A DNA stretch of 6,869 nt from Eubacterium sp. GTDB lineage: Bacteria > Bacillota > Clostridia > Lachnospirales > Lachnospiraceae. Shown one piece after another: positions 1 to 6,317 of this stretch (the stretch's first letter is position 1; each line of letters starts with the position of its first letter). The translations under genes were made by a program, and so were the position numbers. A model generated the notes under the pieces. The model had not been told where the DNA came from. It did no database searches and saw only the letters and a program-made list of their open reading frames with translations. The stretch covers positions 1 to 6,869 of the forward strand of contig JAFZXD010000087.1 in the NCBI GenBank assembly GCA_017616955.1, in the 5' to 3' direction.

Positions 1-474
1 CACCATCTCCGGATATTTGATATCATAATCCTCATCAAGTAAATGTTCCATCAGCATTCCTATTCCGAATCTTATAGTATAAGTCTTCTTTGACTTAATC
101 CATTTCTTAATATGCTTCAGAATATCCTGACGATTCTTTTTGAATATCTTCGGTGACATCTGGTCACAGGTCGCCCAGTTATCTACGTACGGAAGAAACT
201 GTTCTGTCCGCTCCATACAGCTGTCATAGTCCTTAATCTCAGAAACTATAAATGCATGTAACTGATTCTCGTCGAAGTACTTATGCGGCAGGTCACTAAG
301 AAATGTATCTATATCGTCAATCTTCCCCAGCCTTTTAGCCATCTTTCTTAGTTCCGGAGTTCTCACGCCAATGATTGATTCCGGCTTAACTGTCGGAATT
401 ATTTTAATCTGCATCTCTCTGTACTTTTCATCCTGTAATTCAAACAGTTCTTTTCTGATCTCATCAATAATCAT
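1..474 (-). CDS. DNA alkylation repair protein, AlkD-like (3' part missing)
   Basis: This reading frame is open to the left window edge, so only the first 158 residues are present. Visible family features are an N-terminal helical stretch with VRTPELRKMAK (residues 37-47), the signature VDNWATCD (97-104) and YTIRFGIGMLM (132-142). These resemble the HEAT-repeat DNA glycosylases of the AlkC/AlkD group, which remove N3- and N7-alkylated purines. Trp100 and Asp104 have the same spacing as the catalytic-pocket Trp109/Asp113 of Bacillus cereus AlkD, and Arg135 may match its Arg148; this mapping comes from recalled literature, not an alignment. The ATG at 474 is preceded by GAGGA 8 nt upstream, inside the end of the phosphatase gene. 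Only 4 nt separate the two genes, so they are probably co-transcribed. The family is fairly clear, but the true substrate is unproven because many COG4912 members are uncharacterised. Confidence 0.85.
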   Translation of the reverse strand, partial: MIIDEIRKELFELQDEKYREMQIKIIPTVKPESIIGVRTPELRKMAKRLGKIDDIDTFLSDLPHKYFDENQLHAFIVSEIKDYDSCMERTEQFLPYVDNWATCDQMSPKIFKKNRQDILKHIKKWIKSKKTYTIRFGIGMLMEHLLDEDYDIKYPEMV

Positions 475-478
475 CTTA

Positions 479-1135
479 TTAATCCTCTTCCAGAATATCC
501 AATACATCCGATGGTTTATCTGCAAATACTGTAGCACCTATATCCATTAGCAACTCTTTATCCCTGAATCCCCAAAGCACTGATATACTGGGAAGTTCTG
601 AGTTCTGTGCAGTTTTGAAATCCACCTCGGAATCGCCTACATATACAGCTTCTTCTTTAATACTCCCCAGTTCTTTTAACGCACTGATGACAGTATCCGG
701 TGCAGGTTTACGTCTGATCCCGTCCTTCTCACCTATCGCTACTTTTACATACTTTGAGAAAAAGCGATCATTCAGTTCCTTTACTGCAGAGTCAATCTTG
801 TTAGAAACGATCGCCATCTTATATCCTCGTTCCTTAAGACTATCCATAAGCTCAAGGATTCCGTCATATGGTCCGGTCTGATCAAGACAATGAACTTCAT
901 AATGTTCCTTGAACACAGGAAGCATTTCATCTATCACTTCTTCCGAAGTTCCTTCCGGTACCGCCAGTTCAAGCGCATGTCTTATTCCATTTCCAAAATA
1001 TAATCTGTAATCCGACGACGGGTGAACCGGAAAACCAAACTTTTCCATCACATAATTCACTGAGAAAGTAAGATCCTCCAGCGTATTCATAACTGTTCCA
1101 TCCATATCAAAAATAACTGTATTAATGTTTTTCAT
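479..1135 (-). CDS. HAD-superfamily hydrolase, phosphoglycolate phosphatase (Gph)-like
   Basis: This 218-residue protein carries all four HAD motifs. Motif I is FDMDGT, with nucleophile Asp10 and acid/base Asp12. Motif II is Ser111 in IVSNK, motif III is Lys143 in RRKPAPD, and motif IV is GDSEVD with Asp168 and Asp172. The helical insert between motif I and about residue 85 is a C1-type cap, placing it in subfamily IA with Gph, PpaX and beta-phosphoglucomutases. Length is normal for the family and it is likely a cytosolic Mg2+-dependent phosphomonoesterase. The ATG at 1135 has AGGA 6 nt upstream. It appears to be the first gene of a unit with the AlkD-like gene 4 nt downstream. Gph enzymes clear 2-phosphoglycolate, which can arise from DNA repair, so the pairing is suggestive. 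Substrate cannot be assigned from sequence; pyrophosphatase or sugar-phosphate activity is equally possible. Confidence 0.88.
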   Translation of the reverse strand: MKNINTVIFDMDGTVMNTLEDLTFSVNYVMEKFGFPVHPSSDYRLYFGNGIRHALELAVPEGTSEEVIDEMLPVFKEHYEVHCLDQTGPYDGILELMDSLKERGYKMAIVSNKIDSAVKELNDRFFSKYVKVAIGEKDGIRRKPAPDTVISALKELGSIKEEAVYVGDSEVDFKTAQNSELPSISVLWGFRDKELLMDIGATVFADKPSDVLDILEED

Positions 1136-1172
1136 TTTCTGTCCTATCCTTTTTTTATATCGTAGTGAATCA

Positions 1173-1178
1173 ATTATA
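1173..1178 (-). promoter_or_regulatory. Candidate -10 box for the phosphatase/AlkD unit
   Basis: On the minus strand this is a perfect TATAAT, about 40 nt upstream of the phosphatase ATG. No good TTGACA-like -35 lies 16-18 nt further upstream; the nearest is a T-rich TTTTTG. The position suits a housekeeping sigma promoter, but the call rests on one hexamer in AT-rich DNA. Confidence 0.35.
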
Positions 1179-1220
1179 CACCATATATTTACTCACAAAA
1201 ACTTTTTTAATCATTTCTCC

Positions 1221-1247
1221 TTGCATTAACTGTAAATTACATATAGA
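1221..1247 (+). promoter_or_regulatory. Weak candidate larE promoter with an embedded inverted repeat
   Basis: TTGCAT (1221-1226) and TATAGA (1242-1247) could be -35 and -10 boxes, but the 15-nt spacer is short. The spacer contains the inverted repeat TGTAA-A-TTACA (1231-1241), in a position where a repressor could act. No other convincing promoter was seen for larE in the 158-bp divergent spacer, which is otherwise AT-rich without clear structure. Confidence 0.22.
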
Positions 1248-1293
1248 GTTATCCATATATCCCATGTGTTGTTTTAGAAAAAAAGGGGTTTTT

Positions 1294-2085
1294 ATGAAAG
1301 AAAAGTACGCTCGATTACTGAATAATATCAAGGATATGAAAAGCGTTATAGTTGCTTATTCGGGAGGTGTGGATTCCACGCTTCTTCTTCATGCAGCTAA
1401 AGAAGCGCTTGGAACAAATGTCCTGGCAGTCATAGCTGAGTCTTGTCTCTTTCCACAGAATGAGATAGAAAATGCCATCAGCATCTGTAAATCCATGGGA
1501 GTCAGATATATAATGCTCCACCTAAAACCTCTTGAAATAGACGGGATAAAAGAGAATCCAAAAAACAGATGCTATCTGTGTAAGAAGAAAATGCTTTCCT
1601 CTATTATCGAAATAGCTGAATCCGAAAATATAAGTAATATTTTGGAAGGCTCGAATATGGATGACATGGGTGACTACCGTCCGGGAAGTCAGGCCGTAAA
1701 AGAACTTGGTGTAATATCTCCTCTAATGGATGTTGAGTTGTATAAAAGTGAGATTCGAGAACTTTCAAAAGAATTTAATCTGCCAACATGGGACAAACCA
1801 TCTCTGGCATGTCTTGCGAGCAGAATACCTTATGGAGACACGATCACTCCGGAAAAACTTGATATGATCGATAAATGTGAAGAGTATCTGAGAAATATGG
1901 GATTCCGTCAGCTCCGAGTAAGAGCTCATGGAAATCTTGCCAGAATAGAAATGACTCCCGATGAGATAACCAAAGTTTTCACTGATGAAAACAGGACTAA
2001 GATTTACGAAGAATTCAAACATAACGGATTCAAATTCGTATCGATCGATCTTATCGGCTATCGCACCGGAAGTCTTAATGATTAA
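1294..2085 (+). CDS. larE: LarE-type ATP-dependent sacrificial sulfur transferase
   Basis: This 263-residue protein is close in length to Lactobacillus plantarum LarE. LarE adenylates a carboxyl of the pyridinium biscarboxylate precursor and donates sulfur from its own cysteine, building the nickel-pincer nucleotide cofactor of lactate racemase LarA and related epimerases. The PP-loop SGGVDS (23-28) binds ATP. Cys173 in PSLACLASRIPYG is the likely counterpart of the sacrificial Cys176 of L. plantarum. An extra CxxC pair (Cys93, Cys96 in NRCYLCKK) may bind metal or an Fe-S cluster as in some LarE homologs; that is inference. The ATG at 1294 is chosen because AAAGGGG ends 5 nt before it and the family N-terminus begins there. 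The frame stays open back to an ATG at 1165, but that stretch has a Cys-rich non-homologous sequence. No larA, larB or larC is nearby. It converges on mgsA, overlapping by 4 bp. Confidence 0.87.
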   Translation: MKEKYARLLNNIKDMKSVIVAYSGGVDSTLLLHAAKEALGTNVLAVIAESCLFPQNEIENAISICKSMGVRYIMLHLKPLEIDGIKENPKNRCYLCKKKMLSSIIEIAESENISNILEGSNMDDMGDYRPGSQAVKELGVISPLMDVELYKSEIRELSKEFNLPTWDKPSLACLASRIPYGDTITPEKLDMIDKCEEYLRNMGFRQLRVRAHGNLARIEMTPDEITKVFTDENRTKIYEEFKHNGFKFVSIDLIGYRTGSLND

Positions 2086-2564
2086 GCTTCTTCTATCGGT
2101 AATGTTTCAGCTCTGTGAGCTATATTCTGTTTAAAGTTTATTACGCTATGATTATATTCCTCATCCATAAGTGTTGAATGGATCAGGAAATCAGCTGTTG
2201 CTTTGTTATTTGCAAATGGTATGTCATATACCTGAGCTATTCTCATAAGCGCTTTTACGTCTGGATCGTGAGGCGCTGCCGTAAGCGGATCTGAGAAAAA
2301 TATAACAAAGTCGATTCTTCCTTCAACAATCTTAGCTCCTATCTGCTGATCTCCTCCAAGAGGACCTGAATTATATCCTCGTACAGGAAGATCTGTAGCA
2401 TCGGTAATCATTCTTGCTGTTGTTCCCGTTCCACACAGGAAATGTTTCTTCAGGATCTCAGCATTATCCTTGCACCACTGAATAAGCTCAGCTTTCTTTC
2501 CGTCATGTGCGATAAGCGCTATATTTTTCTGTTTGTTAATAGTCATTGTAATTGTTTCGTTCAT
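2082..2564 (-). CDS. mgsA: Methylglyoxal synthase
   Basis: This cytosolic enzyme converts dihydroxyacetone phosphate to methylglyoxal and phosphate, a bypass of lower glycolysis used when sugar phosphates accumulate. The 160-residue protein shows the phosphate-binding GTGTT (45-49), SGPLGGDQQIGA (66-77) with catalytic Asp72, and HDPDVKAL (99-106) with His99 and Asp102; these match E. coli Asp71, His98 and Asp101 with an offset of one. Length is normal. The ATG at 2564 follows GGAGGT by 8 nt. The N-terminus is about ten residues longer than the conserved core, with an alternative ATG at codon 7 lacking its own good ribosome binding site. The gene lies 115 nt downstream of lysC, beyond a hairpin terminator, and no clear own promoter was seen, so read-through from the lysC operon is possible. 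The last 4 bp overlap the end of larE on the other strand. Confidence 0.95.
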   Translation of the reverse strand: MNETITMTINKQKNIALIAHDGKKAELIQWCKDNAEILKKHFLCGTGTTARMITDATDLPVRGYNSGPLGGDQQIGAKIVEGRIDFVIFFSDPLTAAPHDPDVKALMRIAQVYDIPFANNKATADFLIHSTLMDEEYNHSVINFKQNIAHRAETLPIEEA

Positions 2565-2570
2565 ATCTTT

Positions 2571-2600
2571 TTACCTCCGCTTAATAATATGTAACTTCAT
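2571..2600 (-). other. Possible 9-codon upstream ORF in the mgsA leader
   Basis: An ATG at 2600 starts a nine-codon frame (MKLHIIKRR) whose TAA at 2571-2573 overlaps the last base of the mgsA ribosome binding site GGAGGT (2573-2578). A purine-rich GGGGGAG ends 8 nt before the ATG. The layout would suit translational coupling to mgsA, but a frame this short can arise by chance. Confidence 0.2.
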
Positions 2601-2625
2601 CAGCGACTCTCCCCCTGAACTTATA

Positions 2626-2656
2626 CAAAAGAGGGGCCCGATAGACCCCTCTTCTG
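2626..2656 (-). terminator. Rho-independent terminator after lysC
   Basis: On the minus strand an 8-bp perfect GC-rich stem (AAGAGGGG with CCCCTCTT) can extend to 11 bp with one G-U pair. It has a 9-nt loop and runs into UUUUGUAUAAGUU. It begins 23 nt after the lysC stop codon, so it likely ends the prfB-hom-lysC transcript. The U-tract is interrupted after four U residues, so read-through into mgsA is plausible. On the plus strand the stem is followed by CTGAATG, so it is not a good terminator for larE. Confidence 0.7.
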
Positions 2657-2679
2657 AATGTCACCGGGACATTGATATC

Positions 2680-3150
2680 TTATTCATTACCAAGATTGAA
2701 CTTGTCATGGATAGCATTCATAGCACGTTCTGTGTTCTTCTCATTGATAAGAACTGTTACTCTGATCTCTGATGTTGAGATCATTCTGATGTTGATGTTT
2801 GCATCATAAAGTGCTTCGAACATCTTTGCTGCAACACCTGCATTTGACTGCATTCCGGCACCAACGATAGATACCTTTGCAACTTCCTTATTAACATCGA
2901 TCTCTTCGAAGTCCATAAGCTCTTCGATAATCTTCTTAGCTTCATCAGCATCTTCATCTGAACATGTGAAGGAGATATCCTTCTTACCATGACGTCCGAT
3001 TGACTGCAGGATCATATCGATATTTATATTCTGTTTTGCAAGAGCGTTGAATAACTTAAATGCTACTCCAGGCTCATCCTTAAGACCAATAACTGCTACT
3101 CTGGCTGCATCTGTATCGGCTGCAACACCACTTACTATCATCTTTTCCAT
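2680..3150 (-). other. Possible internal start for a 156-residue aspartokinase beta subunit
   Basis: Met245 of LysC (ATG at 3150) is preceded by GGAGG at 3159-3163, within a longer purine run at 3158-3167, leaving 8 nt before the ATG. That is at least as good as the ribosome binding sites of the annotated starts here. Initiation there would give a product consisting of the two ACT domains. Bacillus subtilis aspartokinase II is known to be made this way as alpha and beta subunits from one gene, with the beta start in nearly the same place. The function in this organism is inferred by analogy. Confidence 0.55.
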
Positions 3151-3882
3151 CTTAGTTCCCTCCCTTACGACGGTTCCTTCATTTGTATTCAAACTTGAAC
3201 GTACTACAAGACGTACACCATATTTCTTTGCCAGCTCAACTGAACGGTTGTGAAGAACTCCCGCTCCAAGTGTAGCCAGCTCAAGCATCTCGTCGTAAGT
3301 TACTTCGTTTAACTTTCTGGCAGCAGGAACCTTTCTAGGATCTGCTGTGTAAACTCCATCTACGTCTGTATAGATTTCACATTTATCTGCATGAAGAGCA
3401 GCTGCTATAGCTACTGCAGTTGTATCTGATCCACCTCTTCCAAGAGTAGTATAATCATCATACTTATTAACTCCCTGGAAACCGGTTACTATTACTATCT
3501 TATGCTGCTCAAGTTCATTTCTGATACGCTCTGTATCGATTCTCTTAAGACGAGCATTGCTGTATACGCTTGTTGTATGCATAGCAACCTGATAAGCATT
3601 AAGTGAAACTGCCGGAACACCAAGGCTTGCCATAGCCATAGACATAAGCGCTACTGACTGCTGTTCTCCGGTAGTAAGAATCATATCCATCTCTCTCTTA
3701 GGAGGATTTGGATTAATCTCCTTAGCCATATCGATCAGCACATCTGTGTACTTACCCATAGCGGAAAGTACTACAACTACATCATTACCTTTCTTGTAGT
3801 CTTCGATACATCTGTTAGCGACATTAAAGATACGGTCTTTATTGCCTACCGATGTACCTCCGAACTTCTTTACTATTAGCAT
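2680..3882 (-). CDS. lysC: Aspartate kinase (aspartokinase), LysC type
   Basis: This enzyme phosphorylates L-aspartate to 4-phospho-L-aspartate, the first step toward lysine, threonine, methionine and diaminopimelate. The 400-residue protein has the length of a monofunctional aspartokinase. KKFGGTS (5-11) begins the amino-acid kinase fold; GRGGSDTTA (148-156) and TDVDGVYTADPR (172-183) form the nucleotide and aspartate site. Two ACT domains follow, at about 262-325 and 335-398, which in this family bind lysine and/or threonine for feedback inhibition; the effector cannot be told here. The ATG at 3882 is preceded by a perfect AGGAGG 9 nt upstream. The gene lies 45 nt after hom with no terminator between, so it is the last gene of the prfB-hom-lysC unit. 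An internal ribosome binding site before codon 245 is listed separately. No lysine riboswitch leader was seen. Confidence 0.96.
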   Translation of the reverse strand: MLIVKKFGGTSVGNKDRIFNVANRCIEDYKKGNDVVVVLSAMGKYTDVLIDMAKEINPNPPKREMDMILTTGEQQSVALMSMAMASLGVPAVSLNAYQVAMHTTSVYSNARLKRIDTERIRNELEQHKIVIVTGFQGVNKYDDYTTLGRGGSDTTAVAIAAALHADKCEIYTDVDGVYTADPRKVPAARKLNEVTYDEMLELATLGAGVLHNRSVELAKKYGVRLVVRSSLNTNEGTVVREGTKMEKMIVSGVAADTDAARVAVIGLKDEPGVAFKLFNALAKQNINIDMILQSIGRHGKKDISFTCSDEDADEAKKIIEELMDFEEIDVNKEVAKVSIVGAGMQSNAGVAAKMFEALYDANINIRMISTSEIRVTVLINEKNTERAMNAIHDKFNLGNE

Positions 3883-3927
3883 TTCTTCATGCCTCCTGAA
3901 AAAATTTCTCCCCCAGATAATACCGAA

Positions 3928-5136
3928 TTAATCACAAACGCGAATTCGGCTAATTATATCAAATCCTTCTGCAGCCTTTTCAAAATCAGAACCGGACATA
4001 ACCGGAGTGATAAATGCAGTCTCATCCTGAGATGCATCTCCCTCAATATACTGAACGTCTCCAAACTTTGCAAGGACGTCCTTCTCTATCCCTGTTCCTT
4101 TTATTCTTACAAAATAAGGTGTAGTAAATGCATCTATCGATCCAAGTACTCTCTTTTCCTTCTTCCAATAAACCTTTACAGATGCGCCGCCTCTCTTTGT
4201 AGCATCAACTACATCAGATACAACTGCGCTGGCTGTTGGAAGTGAACCGGCTCCTTTTCCGTAGAACATTACATCTCCGAGCATATCACCCTTTACAAGA
4301 ATCGCATTGAATACATTCTTAACATTGTAAAGAGGATTGTCCTGATAGATTACAAACGGAGAAACCATAGCATAGGTTGTTCCATCAACTTTACGAGCCA
4401 TTCCAAGAAGCTTGATAGAAGCACCTATCTTCTTCATATATTTAAAATCATCTGTTGTTATCTTAGTGATTCCTTCTGTGTAGATATCCTCAAAATCAAC
4501 CTGTCTCTCATAAGCAAGAGATGTAAGGATTGCAATCTTACGGCAGGCATCATAACCCTCGATATCTGCCTCCGGATTTCTCTCTGCATATCCTTTTTCC
4601 TGAGCTCTCTTAAGAACTGTATCGAAATCAGCACCCTCATCCTCCATCTTTGTAAGGATGTAGTTTGTTGTACCGTTCATGATACCCTGAATCTCTTCAA
4701 TATGATCAACTGTCAGACACTCTACAAGAGGACGGATGATCGGAATTCCACCACCTACTGAAGCCTCAAAGAAGAAGTTTACGTTGTTGTCAGAAGCTAT
4801 CTCAAGAAGTTCAGCACCATGTTTAGCAACAAGCTCTTTATTAGATGTACATACACTCTTACCGCTCTCAAGAGCACGTTTAACAAATGTATGTGCAGGC
4901 TCAACACCACCCATTACCTCAACTACTACGTCAACTTCTTTATCCTCGATAATGACATCTACATCATGTACGAGAACATCCTCAACCGGATCACCCGGGA
5001 ATTCTCTCAGATCAAGAACGTACTTGATACGTACTTCTTCTCCGGCACGGCGTGAGATATGACTGTTATTCTCATTAATTATCTTGAATACTCCTGAACC
5101 AACTGTTCCATATCCAAGTATTGCAACGTTTATCAT
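3928..5136 (-). CDS. hom: Homoserine dehydrogenase
   Basis: Homoserine dehydrogenase reduces aspartate semialdehyde to homoserine with NAD(P)H, committing the pathway to threonine and methionine. The 402-residue protein has the Rossmann motif GYGTVGSG (8-15), the conserved TSNK (97-100), NGTTNY (154-159), and the catalytic pattern Asp191, Asp196, Lys200 in NPEADIEGYDACRK, with the same spacing as yeast Asp214, Asp219, Lys223. About 70-80 residues after the catalytic domain form a short ACT-like tail, so the protein is somewhat shorter than the roughly 430-residue B. subtilis enzyme. The ATG at 5136 has AGAGGTGA 5 nt upstream and starts the family sequence MINVAILGYG. The frame extends to 5190, but that part overlaps prfB and lacks homology. 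The prfB stop codon TAG is part of the hom ribosome binding site, which suggests translational coupling. Confidence 0.96.
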   Translation of the reverse strand: MINVAILGYGTVGSGVFKIINENNSHISRRAGEEVRIKYVLDLREFPGDPVEDVLVHDVDVIIEDKEVDVVVEVMGGVEPAHTFVKRALESGKSVCTSNKELVAKHGAELLEIASDNNVNFFFEASVGGGIPIIRPLVECLTVDHIEEIQGIMNGTTNYILTKMEDEGADFDTVLKRAQEKGYAERNPEADIEGYDACRKIAILTSLAYERQVDFEDIYTEGITKITTDDFKYMKKIGASIKLLGMARKVDGTTYAMVSPFVIYQDNPLYNVKNVFNAILVKGDMLGDVMFYGKGAGSLPTASAVVSDVVDATKRGGASVKVYWKKEKRVLGSIDAFTTPYFVRIKGTGIEKDVLAKFGDVQYIEGDASQDETAFITPVMSGSDFEKAAEGFDIISRIRVCD

Positions 5137-5146
5137 ACATTCACCT

Positions 5147-6266
5147 CTATTCAGTCTTTCCTTCGGTAGCCATCCATGAAAGATATGCATTTATAAACGG
5201 ATCTATATCTCCGTCCAGCACTCTTCCCGCATCTCCCATCTCACATCCTGTTCTCAAATCCTTTACCATTGTATAAGGCTGAAGAACATAAGATCTGATC
5301 TGGCTTCCGAAACCATTTTCTGTAACCTCACCACGTATACCGGAAAGCTGTTCATCCTGTTTTGCCTTCTCCATCAGGTACAGCTTAGCCTTAAGCATCT
5401 TCATAGCCGTGTCTCTGTTCTGGTGCTGCGATCTCTCGTTCTGACACTGAACCACAATTCCCGTAGGAAGATGTGTGATACGTATTGCTGAAGATGTTTT
5501 ATTTATATGCTGACCTCCCGCTCCACTGGCACGATATGTGTCAACACGGAGATCATCATCATTTATTTCTATCTCTATAGAATCATCCATGATTGGCATA
5601 ACATCCACCGAACAGAACGATGTCTGTCTTTTTCCTGCCGCATTAAACGGGGAAATTCTTACAAGTCTGTGTACACCATGTTCAGATTTAAGATATCCGT
5701 ATGCATGGAATCCCTCAACCTGAAATGTCACTGACTTGATACCGGCTTCTTCTCCATCCAGAAGATCTAGAACCGAAAGCTTCATCTTATGCTTATCTGC
5801 CCATCTGGTATACATTCGATACAGCATGCTTACCCAATCACATGCTTCTGTTCCGCCGGCACCTGCATGAATGGTAACCGTCGCATCATTAGTATCGAAC
5901 TCACCTGAGAGTAGAGTTTCAATTCTGAATGCCTCGAAATCCTTCTTAAAATCTCTCAACATATCTCCCGCTTCCTGCGTAAGAGAATCATCAGAATCTT
6001 CCTCTGCCATCTCAATCATCGTCTCGATGTCCTCAAAGGCAGTCTTCATCTTTTCATAGCTTTCTATAGTAGTCTTCAGACCCTTAAGCTCCTTCATTGT
6101 CTGACCTGATTTCTCAACATCATCCCAAAAATCAGGAGCCTCCATAGACTTCTCAAGTTCTTCAATTCTGTTTTCTTTACCGGCTATGTCAAAGTGAATC
6201 CCTCACTTCCGCCAGCGGTGTTTTGTACTTTCCGAGCTCCAGCTTATACTCATCAAGTTCAAGCAC
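5147..6266 (-). CDS. prfB: Peptide chain release factor 2, made by programmed +1 frameshift
   Basis: RF2 recognises UGA and UAA stop codons in the ribosomal A site and triggers hydrolysis of peptidyl-tRNA. The gene is in two frames. GTG at 6266, with AAGGGTGG 7 nt upstream, starts 25 codons ending in VRDSL. CTT (6194-6192) is followed by in-frame TGA (6191-6189). Skipping the T at 6191 continues with DIAGKENRIEEL and 347 more codons, for 372 residues. An in-frame TAG at 6284-6282 excludes an earlier start. The SPF stop-codon-recognition tripeptide falls at 205-207 and GGQ at 250-252, the same numbers as in E. coli RF2, which strongly supports this reconstruction. Residue 246 is Ala, not the Thr of E. 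coli K-12. An ATG at 6145 would omit the first 40 residues and is not the start. prfB leads the prfB-hom-lysC unit, and its expression is probably autoregulated through RF2 level at the TGA. Confidence 0.96.
6188..6206 (-). promoter_or_regulatory. prfB programmed +1 frameshift site
   Basis: The minus strand reads an SD-like GAGGG, then CTT TGA C, the conserved slippage heptamer of bacterial prfB. AGG occupies the same codon, three before the TGA, as in the E. coli site, but the run of G is shorter and ends 5 nt before CTT instead of 3. When RF2 is scarce the ribosome pauses at UGA and slips from CUU to UUU, continuing in the +1 frame. When RF2 is abundant a 25-residue peptide is released. The mechanism is established for the family; its action here is inferred from the exact match of context and the reading frames. 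Confidence 0.95.
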
Positions 6267-6317
6267 TGAACCACCACCCTTCTATAATTCTCGCGTAAAA
6301 CGATAAAAACAATAAAA

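Noticed and set aside
615..881. Plus-strand frame of 88 codons inside the phosphatase gene
   Set aside because: Serine-rich low-complexity translation with no family resemblance, fully antisense to a gene with all four HAD motifs.
1165..1293. Upstream extension of larE to the ATG at 1165
   Set aside because: No ribosome binding site, sequence unlike LarE N-termini, and it would cover the candidate promoter. The ATG at 1294 has a good SD.
3047..3253. Plus-strand frame antisense to lysC
   Set aside because: No recognisable protein; lysC on the other strand is unambiguous. Similar antisense frames over hom (4736-5062) and prfB (5507-5734) were dropped for the same reason.
3877..3891. Out-of-frame ATG (MKKC then stop) at 3891 overlapping the lysC start
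   Set aside because: It is only one base from the AGGAGG, too close for initiation, and the frame has four codons.
3883..3927. Lysine riboswitch or attenuator before lysC
   Set aside because: The spacer is only 45 nt, far too short for an L-box riboswitch, and no terminator hairpin is present.
5137..5190. Upstream extension of hom to 5190
   Set aside because: The added 18 residues overlap prfB and are not hom-like; AGAGGTGA just before the ATG at 5136 marks the start.
6143..6145. ATG at 6145 as the prfB start
   Set aside because: It lies in the middle of the conserved N-terminal helix (IEELEKSMEAPDFW) and leaves out the first 40 residues, including the region decoded through the frameshift.
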